A stretch of DNA of 64,000 nucleotides, from contig OX637397.1 in NCBI GenBank assembly GCA_951799425.1, forward strand, positions 19,969,064 through 20,033,063, given 5' to 3'. A program made the position numbers and the translations under genes. Within the stretch, counting starts at the first letter, position 1; every line of letters starts with the position of its first letter. Shown here piece after piece: positions 34,491-46,398 of the stretch. This stretch comes from Ilex aquifolium. Lineage: Eukaryota > Streptophyta > Magnoliopsida > Aquifoliales > Aquifoliaceae. Below the pieces are notes generated by a model. That model was not told where the DNA came from and did no database searches. It worked only from the letters and a program-made list of their open reading frames with translations.

Positions 34491-34675
34491 GAGTAATGCT
34501 ATAGGGTCCTTATTTGAGGATTTAATGTGGGGACCTAATGATGTGGCTTTAATGTAACTATTGAATTAGTTGTGAGTTCCAATGTTAGATGGAACTCACA
34601 ACTAATCTAATGGTTGTACATCATTAGATCCCTAGATTAGGTCCCAAAATTAGGTTCAAATAACATTTTCCCTTT
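34491..34675. repeat. MITE, AATGCTAT family, upstream of the GRAS gene
   Basis: GAGTAATGCTATAGGGTCC on the left is the imperfect complement of the right end (GGTTCAAATAACATTTTCCC), with inner arms around GTTGTGAGTTCCA. Flanks CTTTTTAA and CTTTTTAG may be an 8-bp target duplication with one mismatch. Confidence 0.65.
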
Positions 34676-34700
34676 TTAGTAGAATGTATAATTCCAAGAC

Positions 34701-34861
34701 TAATACTATTAGGATCTAAAAATATAACCTAATTTGTTGACTCAATAATGCAGTTTAATTGTAATCATTGGATTAATAGAAAGTTTTAATGTTTGATGGA
34801 GTCTATAGTCAATTCAATTGTTATAATAAATTAAGTTAACAAATTAAATCTCAATAGCATT
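34701..34861. repeat. MITE, AATGCTAT family
   Basis: TAATACTATTAGGATCTAA pairs with TTAAATCTCAATAGCATT at the right end. Non-coding, with an AT-rich core. It resembles the copies at 34491 and 53588. Confidence 0.65.
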
Positions 34862-35950
34862 GCTCATAATTCTAATACCAAAAGTAGCAGACTACAAACA
34901 ATGAGGATCCCCTTGTAGTTACTAAAGCACATTCAACAAAAACGAGGGTAACTGGACAGGTATCGAAATTTATTTCATTTTCCGTGAAACAAGCCAGTGA
35001 TGGAAGAGCCAAATTCCCGTGTTTTGGAATATTTTGGCCAATATTACGGAATGTTTATGAATCAAAATTTTGATTTTTTTTTCTTTGTTTCTGTTTTGTT
35101 TTAGAAACATTTTCGTTATAGAGCTAATAAAAAATTTGCACTATGCCAATCTTTGCTCCGTCAAGCTCAGTATTCAGCTTCATCAGAGCACCAGGCTGAA
35201 CTGCACTTCTGAATCTTCATAAAATCACAAAAAAAAAAAAAGGTAACAAGAGGATCCTCTTTGGGGGGAGACTTCACAATGGAACTTGTTAGAAGCAAGC
35301 CGGGGCTTGGTCGAGTCAAGGTAACATTGTTCAGATATCGACTTGTTTACAAAATGAACTTATAAATTTTGATCAGATTTGATTCATTTTGCAATTTGAA
35401 TAAGCCTTAATGTGCCAAAACCGAGCTGAATTTGAACCACTCGAATCGTTTAACAGTTTTATTGCTAATTCTCTCTCCATCCAGTATACACACAAGATAA
35501 TTAAGCTTTACCAATCAGCTTATGCAGGCCTCTACCCTTCAAATTAACTATTAGCAAACAAATAAATTAGATGTGGCCAATTTAATTTTGCTTCTTCTGT
35601 CAACATTTTTCATTCTGGTGGCATGGAATTTCAGTGCACCTGATAGATATCTAGGAATCAGCATGAGGCCAAAGATATAAACCAAAGTCTTCATGTCACT
35701 CTCATCGTAATATTTATAATTAAGATGCAGTTTGGCAAGGAACAAAACATTCATCCTTGGAAATTAAAAAACTAAATGCAATGGAATCTCCATTATTCAT
35801 TGGCAACAAGTCATGAAAAAGGAGATTAGAACAGAAAATGTGTTCCCATCAGCTAATGGAAACAAATAGATGATGATAAAAGCAATATTATTTGAAATTG
35901 ACAAGTTATCCCTTGGTTTCACTAGAATGATTGGTTATAACTAATGAAGC
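34862..35950. other. Intergenic DNA with one exon-like stretch
   Basis: Mostly featureless. On the minus strand, 35148-35212 reads AVQPGALMKLNTELDGAKI followed by a stop, preceded by an acceptor-like T-rich tract and CAG. No family is recognised, and it may be a gene scrap or chance. Confidence 0.3.
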
Positions 35951-35954
35951 ATCC

Positions 35955-36765
35955 AGGGACAGAGCCAGAAATATGTTTGAGGGGGACAAAATATAACCGA
36001 AGATAATTCTGTCGTTGATACAAAAAAATTAAGTTCAAGAATGATAATAAACTGAGATTCAAGGAAAAATTATTATATAAAATAATAAAACCAATTTTTA
36101 TTTAGCTACCCGAAACAAAATCTAAAAAAAAATAACCATTTTTAGTATATTTTAATCCAATCATATAATTTGGTAAAATACAAAGTTCTTTAACATCACT
36201 AAAATTTATATAATAATCAATTGTAAGTCAATTTTTAATAATTTCCTATCAATGCACACAATCATAAGTTTATAGTAAAATCATTCATCATTTAGGTGTT
36301 ACACCTAATTGAGATCATTATTGATCTTTTAGAGAAATTGTATATCGAAAATAACTTAAAATATTTTTGGGTTATAACATTCCATCTTTTGTATTCAATC
36401 GTATTTTATTGGGTTATAGACTACTAATTTACTAAATAATGGTAGATGACAACTATAAAGTTGTTTTTAAAAAGTAGGAAACATTATGTTAGATAAAGGG
36501 AAGTATTTTTTTGTCAATATATAAATAAATTAGGATAATTGCAACTGATTTACTCAATCTAAAAATAAAATATTTATTTTAGAGGGTTAATGGACCATTA
36601 ATTTACTAGAAAAAAAGAGAATAGAACCATTATAGAAGTTTACAAAAATTTAGGAGGGGCAAAAAAGTATATTAAGTAATATTATAAATCCTTATCAAAG
36701 GTGATCCAAGAGTGTGGGGGGGAGGGGAGGAGGGAAAGTGCCCACCCTAGTTCCACATCCCTACA
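35955..36765 (+). mobile_element. hAT-like non-autonomous element
   Basis: The left end CAGGGACAGAGCCAGAAATA and right end GTGCCCACCCTAGTTCCACA/TCCCTAC are imperfect inverted ends of the type seen at 25602-26547. The left part (GGGGGACAAAATATA, GTTGATACAAAAAAATTAAG) resembles the reverse complement of 26280-26380. No transposase, and no clear 8-bp duplication was found, so the right limit is approximate. Confidence 0.6.
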
Positions 36766-38869
36766 CTTTCATTTGTAAAGATCTAAGTTAAGACAAACAA
36801 AAAAAAAGAATCAACCGTTCAAGTATTCTAAATTGCATCGAAAAAATGAGCGGAAAAGAGACATATATGTAGTATATATTCACCTATATTGAATTGCGGA
36901 TACAGAAATGATAAATTCATTTTTGATTGAACCAAATAAGAAACTTAACTAATATTGTAGGCCATGATTTGCCTTTTCTAGCACTATTTCCGTTTTTCCA
37001 ACGAGTCTCTCTCCTACTAATAATAATGTAGTCTATGTTCCATCAATTAATCTTTCTAAGTTTCTAACAATGCAACTTTTGCACTTACGACTATGACCTG
37101 CATATCATGTGCGTCAATTAAAATCGACTTTTATGCTGCCAAAAAACTCAACTCAAAATGTCCGGGTTTATGCCTCGCTCCTGAAACAATCCATGCCGGT
37201 TGTGTTCCCTTAACTTTACTGACAATTATTCTCTAGAACATACAGCTATAAGTTATAGTAATTCTAGTACTCTTTCTAGAACTCTTAGTACTGCCATTTC
37301 TCTTGCTGTTATGCACTGTCCCTTAAAAAGATCCTGATAAATAATTAGCTTCGGAACTCAGAACTCCAATGGATTCTACAGCTCAGCATTTCATAAAATA
37401 ATCACTTCAGAACCATCACCAACTGGTTTTATTATCACAACTAAATATTTAATTCCTATTTATTCGAAGAAATATTCAACAAGACAATTAAGTTGTCGCT
37501 TCTTATGTTCTTAGCTCATGCATGTTAATGTCAATTCTATCGATATCAGAATATGAATCATCTTGACTTGATCTATACTCCAAGCTTACAAATAGCCCAA
37601 TACATAATACATTAGATGCAAAAGACTTGTGTCGTCTTTATTACCGTCTTCTTTGTGAATGCCTAAATAATTCTCAGTCAAATCTAACATCTTGTGAAAA
37701 ATTATTGGGAGAATGGCGTCAAACACTAGTTACACAAGTGAATAATAGTTTTTCTAGTACGACTAAAAATCCTAGGATCTTACAATAAAAAGTGCCAAAA
37801 GATCTAGTGAGACAGTGTTCTAGGTTTTTATTTGGATGCTGTCCTCAAATTTAAACAGATTTCGAGTATATTTTTCCCAAAATGCGAAAGGAAAAGCATT
37901 TCTAATGAAATCATAAGTAGAAAAACATAATTTTTTGCACAAATCTTATTCTTGGGAGGAAGATAAGTTACTCTAGGATTATAGCAAAAAGAAAACAGAA
38001 GAAGGTAAATTAAGTACTATTTTTTTTTTTTTTTTTGCTTTTAAGTATTTTTTTTAAGCATCATTTGTTTTTGCATGTTTGCTTTTACATTGTTCTTTGT
38101 CCTGACTTGCACCCTTCTTCCAAGCTTAATCATATGTATATTAGTTTACATATGGACATAGATAAGTGTATTATTTATAAGTTAAGGTTAATATAGAGCA
38201 TTTTTACTGAATAGAAACGCGTTTTTGCTTTCTCTGATGACGAAATTTTTTCTTTTTCTTTTTTTACTTAAAACACGTTATCAAATTGTAGCTAGTAGTT
38301 TTTGAGAAATATCTCTTAATTGCAGCATTTGATAAGAGGAAAGATTTAGAATTTAGATAAACCGAACCAAGAAGGGTATCAAAATAAGTTTATTCCACAC
38401 CAAAACTGAAACAAGATGACAAGCAAGAAACTCCTATACCTCCATCCAATCATTGGGAAAATGTCTTTGCCTTTGCTTCCTTTCCTCATTATTTTGTTAA
38501 TTCCATTCATGTGGTCCATCATTCTGAAACATACCTTGTCTGCATGTGTTTCTTATATATCATACTGCACATAAATCAAAACTATTGTGTAGCTAATATT
38601 ATATGATATTTGTACACGTATAGTGCATATTTATCACTAATTTTTATAAATTGGCCTGCCAGCCATGATTATCAATTGATTGATTCTTTGCCTAGATAAC
38701 TTGTCAATTTTCTATGTTTAGACCTAGACAGCTACTTCAGCTTTAGCTAAGTGGGACTAAGTTACTCAATTATTGCCAAGCGAATGGAACTGGATTTTTT
38801 TTATATGGATGGTGCCATTACTATATGCTAAAACATTATTATATACCAACCTTTACCTCCAAAATGCAT
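36766..38869. other. AT-rich intergenic DNA
   Basis: No gene or clear repeat is seen. Poly(T) runs at about 38021-38036 and 38050. Confidence 0.5.
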
Positions 38870-40410
38870 TTCTTTATCACTTTCATTTACTTGAATGTTG
38901 AATTCAAAAATGTCGTTAATGATTTTTTAGGGAAATTTCACTCTCCATACACATATTATAGTGTTTCATTTTTTGCAACTCCGTAATCTTTAGTAATTGT
39001 CATTTCTTTAAGGTTTTGACCACTAATTTAATTGGATAAAGCTTCATAACTTTGACCAACCTCAACTTCGTACTTGGATGTTGCATTCGCAAAGGTGTTA
39101 TATGTTTTACTTGCGGAATTTCATGCTCCACACACTGATTATGGTGTTCCATTATCCGTAACATAGTGAAGCGTAGTATTTTTCACCTCTTTCGGGTTGA
39201 GACACTAGTTTAGTTGAATTGACCTTTTTTTTTTAACTTTGATCAACTTTAATTTCGTACTCAAATGTTGAATTTGCATGGGTAATTTATACTTTTCATA
39301 TAGAACTTTATGCTCCTAAACTTAACCAAACTTAACGTTATATCCAGATGTCTTGTTAACATCTAATTTATAATTTATATGTGGAATTTTAAGTTTCACG
39401 CGATTATGGTATTCTATCTTTTTCAACATTATCCTTAGTATTTGTCACCTCTTTTAGGTTGGGACACTACTTTAACCAAATAAATCTTCTTAATTTTGAT
39501 CAACCTTAACTTCATACCTGAATGTTGCATTCACACAAGTGATATATAAATTTCATGTCGAATTTTATGCTTCATGCAATGATTATGGAATTCCAGCCTC
39601 CACGACAGGATAATTCTTAATATATGTCACCTCTTTCAGGTTGTCAATAATTTAACGAAATAGAGTTTTTGAATCTTAACCTACCTTAACTTTGTACTTC
39701 GATATTGCACTTGCACGGTTGATGTAAAATTTTCTTGCAAAATTTCATTATTCAAGAAGTGATTATTGTTTTTCATACTTTGCGACAAGATGATCCTTAG
39801 TATTTATCACATCTTTAGGATTCTAGCCATTAGTTTAACCAAATAGAACTTCTCAACTTTGACCTACCCTAACTTTGTATTCGGATACCGCATTTACATG
39901 TGGAATTTCATCACGTAGTGATTATGATGTTTGATCATTTGCAGCACAATTATGCTTAGTGTTTTTTACTTCTTTCAAGTTGGAATACTAGTTTAACAAA
40001 ATAGAGATTCCTAACTTTGACTTACTTTAACTTCATACTTGGATATTGCATTCGCAGGGGTGATATATTCTTTTTATGTAGAATGAATTTCTACAAGAAC
40101 TTATTACGATGACCTTTGAAATATGATAATCATTAGTATTTGTCACATCTTTGAGGTTTTGGCCTCTAATTTAATGAAATAGAGTTTGTTAACTTTGATT
40201 TACCTTAATACTTGGTGTCGCATTTGCAGTGGTAACATATGTTTACATGCAAACTTTCATTTCTACAATCACTAATTATGGTCATTTACCCTCCACAACA
40301 CGATAATGTTCAGTATTAATCACATTTTTCAGGTTGAGATAATAATTTAACAAATATAACTTTTTAACTGTGGTCAACCTTAACTTTCAACCAAATGTTG
40401 TAATGTCCAA
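38870..40410. repeat. Degenerate tandem array of about 180-bp units
   Basis: A common pattern recurs: CCTTAACTTCGTACTTGGAT, TTGCATTCGCA, a TGGAATTTCATGC-type segment, GTGATTATGGTGTTCC, ACGATAATCCTTAGTATTTG, TCACCTCTTTCAGGTTG, AGTTTAACCAAATAGA. Its TACTTGGAT-type marker lies at about 38888, 39071, 39258, 39341, 39515, 39695, 39878, 40036, 40209 and 40387, i.e. spacings of 183, 187, 83 (one truncated unit), 174, 180, 183, 158, 173 and 178 bp. Units are strongly diverged. No coding frame. Confidence 0.85.
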
Positions 40411-41637
40411 TATTTTATTTCAACGCATTGTTTCAGTCAGCTCAAAAGGACACTATTTTGAAAATATTCCAGAAATATTTCAAAGACAAAATGAAAATAG
40501 AAAAAAAAATACGCAAGTTTGTTTCCAAAATATTTCCAAATATTAGCTAATTTATGTCAACATGTATCAAAACACCTTCAAACACATAAATTTTGAAATC
40601 CAACTACTTATTCTTATCGGAATTCTTGGAAACCACAATGCTAATTTGGTCACTTTGATGGAAACAAAACTAATTTTTTTATTCTTGCCTACAATAGCGT
40701 CCAATACGTAAACTATATTGTTTCACGATGGCACCTTTGTCGTCGCCAAAAAAGGAAAAAAAAAAAAAAGACTTTTGTTTCTTGTGACGAATTGAACTTA
40801 TATGAAATCTTTTGCCATGCTAACCCAGATCCATCCCACATTGCTTGGTGAAATAAGTGTGAAGTTTGATGAGGGTGAGCATTGGACATTTATTTTACAA
40901 TGCGTCTAAAGTCATTCAAGACTAATCAAAGAGGTTAATATAGTACGATGTAGGCATAGGGTGTTACAATCATTTTGAACCACCTCCTCACTGACCCTTG
41001 TGGTGTAGAGATCATTTAGTCTTTGTCTCCCTTGTGCAATCCGGTATGGCGTGGTTATAGCCTAGAGCAGTGACAACTTGTAATCCCATTCCTTAGAGTT
41101 TATGTAGGTCTTTATAAGTGTGAACTTTAAACTATGATAACACGTGTGAAAGTTATACGGATCCTATCCCATGGGAGAATATTATGGAACCTAAGTCTGG
41201 GGCATTACAATTGTAGTTGGCATGTGTACAACATTACAGGAAGAAGAAGCTCATCAATGGCAAGTCCTCCCGTGCACTAAACTGTAATTTTGTTGTCATA
41301 AGCATATATACCAGTTGAAGCTCAATTGGGTGCATTTGAAGAACGAGGAATCTGAATAGGCCAGTGGGAAGTGACAAGAACTGAGTCACATTCATTCAAG
41401 TGGGGTCAAATTGAGTCAAGTCCAAGCGTACATGGTTAGTTTTTATTGTTTATATAATAAAAATTAAAGAAGAATATATAATGCAAGAATTTCCCAAAGC
41501 TATTGCTTGAGTTTGATTTTTAACTTTTCTATTAAATCATGATGTCCAGACTCTGGAGATTTGGATCTTCTCCGATGTAATTTTTTTTTCTTTTTTGAAA
41601 GGATAAATCGTTCACCATGAATGCAAATCAAACATAC
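40411..41637. other. Intergenic DNA
   Basis: No gene is recognised. The stretch 40850-41230 has higher complexity but no motif I can assign. Confidence 0.4.
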
Positions 41638-41651
41638 TAAACATAAGTAGA

Positions 41652-41749
41652 GACCATTTCTCAATTTGTGCGTGTCATCCTTGCGAAAGAACCATACTAA
41701 TCTTCTCTATATCGTTCTAATTTTATCAGATATCCCCGAAGGGATATGG
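41652..41749 (-). pseudogene. U6 snRNA retropseudogene
   Basis: On the minus strand the sequence follows plant U6 along its full length: CCCTTCGGGGA, GATAAAATT, GAACGATA, AGAGAAGATTAG, CGCAAGGATGACACGCACAA and GAGAAATGGTC. About ten positions differ from the canonical sequence, nearly all C-to-T or G-to-A. It is flanked by a perfect 14-bp direct repeat TAAACATAAGTAGA (41638-41651 and 41750-41763), the mark of insertion by LINE-type reverse transcription of the RNA. There is no promoter of U6 type (no upstream element or correctly spaced TATA box), so it is a dead copy. Confidence 0.93.
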
Positions 41750-42101
41750 TAAACATAAGTAGATTCCTTACCAGTAAATAATTGGCTATTGAGATATTTC
41801 GATTATAGTGAGCAATCCATCATTTAAAAAATATTAAAAAATGTACTGGAAGATATTTCGATTAAGGCTTTGGCTACCTTGACCCGAAGATCACATCATT
41901 TCATTTGAAAGTGGGTAGGAGATGCAAACCTAAACAGACACATGACATGTTTCATCATAAACAGGAATAAAGGCACAACCTTTTTTTTTTTTTTTTTTTC
42001 TTTTTTTGTGTCTGAGTTCTGAATAAATGAAGACATAACTTATAGAGAGTATGAAGTTGAGTGAAGTATGTTCGAAATATGGATATATTTCTTTCTGTGT
42101 T

Positions 42102-42372
42102 AAAGAAAAAAGTCATACCACCAAGTAGGGTGGTCTAGTGGAGTACCGGTCTTACTCATCACCTTGAGGTTGGGAGTTCGAGTCTTAAAGTCTTCATTGG
42201 GGCTTGGTAGTTGGCCGCTATGCTAGTCTAGCTAGGTCTGGTCCCGATAGATGTTCCAGGCGCGGTCAGGGACTTTATGAGCTCACCGGTGAGAACCTAT
42301 TGGGGTGATAACTGGTCGCTCGTCCTTGCCCCCACCCCTACATTTCAATATCAAAAAAAGAAAAAAGTCATA
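42102..42372 (+). mobile_element. tRNA-derived SINE with 16-bp target duplications
   Basis: The body 42118-42356 starts CCACCAAGTAGGGTGGTCTA; A-box-like GTGGTCTAGTGGAG (near 42130) and B-box-like GGGAGTTCGAGTC (near 42173) are placed as in tRNA-derived SINEs. It ends in CCCCTACATTTCAATATC and an A-rich tail. A perfect duplication AAAGAAAAAAGTCATA flanks it (42102-42117 and 42357-42372). Length about 239 bp. Non-coding; it relies on LINE enzymes. Confidence 0.9.
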
Positions 42373-42785
42373 ACTTGGAAAGGATAATATGTAGGTGCAT
42401 CCCTCTGGAAAAAGAAGAAAAGTTTGAATGCCTCCACCAGCTTTTAATTTCGTAAAGAAAATTAAGCACTGGTACTATGACAATCCGGTGTTGTTTTGGT
42501 TATAAAAAGTTTCTGAAAGAAAAGTTACGAAACGGTACACTAAAGTTTATATCTGCTCTTCACTATACTTCTTTTGACCCACCTTGATTTAAGTCACACT
42601 TTATTTTCTCATGGTTTTGAACTAAAGTAAAAAAGTCATAACACTTTTCATCTTTTATAATTTTTTGGTATAAATTTTTTTATTAATTCAAACTTATTTA
42701 ATACATGTAAAGAGAAGAAAAGGGCATACATTAATTGGTTTGAGGCCATAAAGTTATTTTGATACATATTTCAATTAAAAAAAAG

Positions 42786-43312
42786 GACGATTAATTGTAT
42801 TGGAGGTCCCCAAAGTATAGGGTTTGTCTCATTTTAATCCCTAATATTTCAATTATATCATTTTGGTCTCTACAGTATTGAATATATTTCTATGTAGTCC
42901 CTCAAACAGACAACATCCAGATTGTTAACGATTTTTAATTATAAACTTGTCACATAATACCTAAATATGGGCAAAAATATAATTTGGATAACTCTTGAAT
43001 AAATTTCTACCCAAATTTTGGTCAAAGAGCTATCCAAATTACACAGTTTTGATCATGAGCTATCCTAATTTTGGTAAAAAAAATTACTTATATTATACAT
43101 TTTTTGTCAAGAGCTATTTAAATTATTTTTTGTCCATATTTAAGTATTACGTGAGAAGTTTATGATCAAAAACCGTTAGTTATTTGGATGTTGTCTACTT
43201 AAGAGACTACATAGAAACATAATCAATACTCAAGAGATCAAAATGATATAATTGAAATATTAAAGATCAAAATTAGACAAGTCCTATACTTTCGATACCT
43301 CCAGTGTAATTA
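42786..43312. repeat. Foldback element with arms of about 180 bp
   Basis: The left arm (ATTGTATTGGAGGTCCCCAA, then AGTATAGGGTTTGTC, TTTCAATTATATCATTTTG, TTTCTATGTAGTCCCT, CAACATCC) recurs inverted on the right up to 43312. The inner part has GAGCTAT-type repeats. No transposase frame. It may be a Mutator-type MITE, but no target duplication was recognised. Confidence 0.75.
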
Positions 43313-43954
43313 ACCCTAAAAAAAAATTTAGGTATTGATACTAATTGCAACCATTGAATGGAAAACGATAAAGGGGAGAAGCGTAAGTTAGCAAACTACT
43401 ACTAGTAGGAGATAAAATATCAATGAACTTACACCACACCACAAGGGTTTTTTAGATTTCTTGGAGCATCCGATAGTGGATGAAACGTGGGTTTTCAAAC
43501 TACTAGCGACTAGGACATAAAAATATCACTAATTTACACCAGAGATGTGTTCGGATTTGTTAGAGCATTCTATGGTGGTGGGGATGACCCACCGACCACA
43601 CCCGTACCAATGCAGGCCAAATCACTTGGTACAACGTTAGTACCAAGTTATAAGGTCCGGTCTTAATGGATTTTTTAATAACAGCTTGATTCTATAATGT
43701 TATCCAACACCCTATAATTGATATAAACTAATACTAGATAATAGATGACATTAAATGAGACATGATTCATATTAATATTCAAAATAATGACGATACCGCT
43801 GCTATAGGTTAGAGAATTATATATTGATGTAGGGTGATTTTGGTCTTTTTAACTTTATACCACGTATATCAGCATTTAGATTGGATTAGAATTAATGTTC
43901 GATCGCATATCGTACTATACCCGAACCAAACATAACCCATGAATCAATTGAAGG

Positions 43955-44365
43955 AGCAATTATACTTTGATGCCCTCAGTTATGGTCCCATCTCACATTA
44001 GGGAAATACTATGTATCCCAAATTTTTAACCTAAATTTTCATCCCAAATGAAGGGAGACCATTGGATGAGTGGGTCCCATCAACTTTTTTAAATGGGACC
44101 CACTGATCCAATGGTCTCCCTTGATTTGGGATACATAGCATTGCTCCTCACATTATTCCCTCTTTATCACATTTCACCTCAAACTACGACAATTGCCAAA
44201 ATTGAAAAGGTGTATTTCACTCTCATTAAGAATATATCAAACGTTTTATTCATATTTAATGCGTAACTAACCGAAGTAATTGAGAGATTAATGTAAGAAA
44301 CACAAAATCGTTGAAGGGTAAAGTGAAATCAGAAACATAGTCAAAAGAGTCAAAATATAATTTGC
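43955..44365. repeat. Foldback element, copy 2, interrupted by a MITE
   Basis: GCAATTATACTTTGATGCCC on the left pairs with the right end AAAATATAATTTGC read inverted. Resembles the copy at 15755. A MITE sits at 44001-44146. Confidence 0.65.
43992..44155. mobile_element. Mutator-type MITE with 9-bp target duplication
   Basis: 146 bp (44001-44146) with imperfect ends GGGAAATACTATGTATCCCA and AGGAGCAATGCTATGTATCC (the right end read inverted) and a nearly complete foldback through GGATGAGTGGGTCCCAT. A 9-bp duplication CTCACATTA flanks it (43992-44000 and 44147-44155), which is typical of Mutator-like elements. Confidence 0.85.
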
Positions 44366-44570
44366 ATTAAAAGAAACTAGTTGAAAAATAAGAGGTATTT
44401 GAAGAGAGAACAAGGAATATCTGTTAGCTTCTGCATGCTATATGCCTTTAAGAATCTATAGCAGATATCAACAATGAATTCTTCACAACATTATTACAAA
44501 CTCTAAATGTTGATAATAGGAGACATTGAATTTGATGGCTTTAATAAAGCTTTCTCGGATGCAAGCAAGA

Positions 44571-45363
44571 GCAACAACATTCTTTGGCTTGGGCTTGTTG
44601 GTTTTTTTTGGACCCTTACGATTGTAGTATGATTTTGAGTAAAATATGTTTAAAATTTATATGTATCTCCTTGTGTATGTTCATTTAAAAAGAAATGAAT
44701 TGAAATCATACATCATCGGTTGCGGTAAGAGTTCTAAGTTGATTAAGCTCTCATCCACCCTTTGAAAAGTTAGGCTCTTTTGGAAGTGGTGCTTGGACTT
44801 GGGCTAGTTGGTCTTGGGTTCTTGTTACTACAGTATAATGTTGGGTAAAGTATATTCAAAATTTATATGTATTCCCTTGTGTTTGTCCATAAAAAAAATG
44901 AACTAAAATCCCACATCAATTAGAGCAAGAGTTCCAAGTTGATTGATAAACTCTCATTCACTCTTTCTACGGTTAGGCCTTTTTGGAAGTGGTTATTGGA
45001 CTTGTGTCTGTTGCTCTTCTTAGACTCTTGCAATTGCTGTATGATTTTACATGTCCCCCTTTTTGTATGTTCAATAAAAAAAATAAAAAATAGAGATAAA
45101 CTAAAATCTCACATCGACTCTTTTGGGGATAATTTGTGATATGGATCAATCGAGGCTCCTAGCCAAAAATTCCAAGTTGATTGATAAGCTCCTATCTACT
45201 CTTTCCAAAGTTGGGCTCTTTTAGAAATGGTGCTTGGACTTAGGTTTGTTAGTCTTCTTGGGCTCTTGTGACTGTAATATGATATTGAATAAAATATGTT
45301 CAAAATTTGTATGTATCCTCTTATACATATTAACCCAGAAAAAAAAAAAGCAACAACATTCTT
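44571..45363 (+). mobile_element. Retroposed tandem multimer with poly(A) and 14-bp duplications
   Basis: The 765-bp insert 44585-45349 consists of four copies of a unit of about 205-240 bp. Markers: GGGCTTGTTGGT at 44591, GGGCTAGTTGGT at 44801, TGTCTGTTGCTC at 45004, AGGTTTGTTAGTC at 45242. Each unit passes through TTCAAAATTTRTATGTAT, a short internal A-run and a GAGTTCCAAGTTGATTGAT segment. The first unit is truncated at its left. The insert ends in 11 A and is flanked by a perfect 14-bp duplication GCAACAACATTCTT (44571-44584 and 45350-45363). That combination points to reverse transcription of an RNA containing tandem units. The unit has no tRNA boxes or coding frame I recognise. Confidence 0.85.
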
Positions 45364-45425
45364 GTTATCTAAGATCCAGTCTTTTTCTCTTTTTTTTAGT
45401 CTGACGTGGTCAATTTTATGAGAAA

Positions 45426-45884
45426 AATAAACTTTGACCCCATAACTATGGTCATGTTTCAAATTGTTCCTCAATTGTTATGTTTCTCATATTAAACCTT
45501 CAATTCCATACTGATCTAATGATTAATATCCTTTTTGTCCTTAGCTAGCGATACGTGTATTATTGCCCCAAGGCCAACGGTCCTCGACGGCACAATGCAG
45601 TTCGTTCATTTCAATGTAGCCCACGGGCCTAATATTTAACCCCCAATGATTAATATCTAATTTGATGAAAAACTGTTTTATCTCACTCCTGAACTCTGTG
45701 ATTTTACTCTACTTTGTCTCGATACATAGACATTTTTCCTCAAAATTATGGCAAATATTGGCATTGGAGACAATGTGAAATCAACAATTATAGTTGAGAG
45801 GACCGTGATAAATTTGATAGTTTAAGGGAAAAAGAGAAATTCGACGACTTACTTACAACTCATATTTTGACCTTTAACTACAAT
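45426..45884. repeat. Foldback element, copy 3
   Basis: Starts AATAAACTTTGACCCCATAA. Its interior is nearly collinear with 47165-47386 plus 53307-53490, where the same sequence is split by a copia element. The right end is broken by the solo LTR at 45885. Confidence 0.75.
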
Positions 45885-46398
45885 TGATGGGTCCGACCCA
45901 AATAAGGCCCAGTGGGTCTGGCTCAGAAGAAACCTAGATCTTGGCAGGCTCACCAGAGCCCAATCAGCTACGCCATCCTGGAGTGAAGAAGTCAACCATG
46001 CCATCCTAAGACCTAGTCGTGAGGAGATCTTCACGCCCTCTCTACAACTGCCTTATCTGTTGCGAGGATGGTGCCACCTCCACCAAACTAGCCTTTTTGT
46101 TACTGATATGACCCTCAATCTGTTAGGAGGGGCCTATAAATTGTAAGTTCCGCCTACACATGAGGGGCATCTGACATCTTGTGTCTTGCATCTTGAACAC
46201 CTGAGCTCTCATTGCTCTCACCCCTACACTCAAACAGCAATAAATCACCTCGGCGACCAAAGCCCTTCAAAGTGGAGTAAGTCACCCTGATCGAACCACT
46301 CTATTTTTGTGTGTTGATCTCCTCTTTTACATTACTGCATTTATCTATTGCATTAATTACTTGACAAGTGATGCATAAAACCAATTTGTGCATCATCA
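45885..46398 (+). mobile_element. Solo LTR of a Tat-related gypsy element
   Basis: 514 bp starting TGATGGGTCCGACCC and ending CCAATTTGTGCATCATCA, the same ends as the LTRs at 16196 and 27161 (read inverted). It has a TATA-like CTATAAATTG near 46135. Flanks ACAAT and ACAGT fit a 5-bp target duplication with one mismatch. No internal region follows, so this is a solo LTR left by recombination. Confidence 0.85.

Noticed and set aside
40850-41230. A host exon or TRIM element
   Set aside because: Complexity is higher than around it, but no reading frame, LTR pair, primer site or 5S-like motif could be found.
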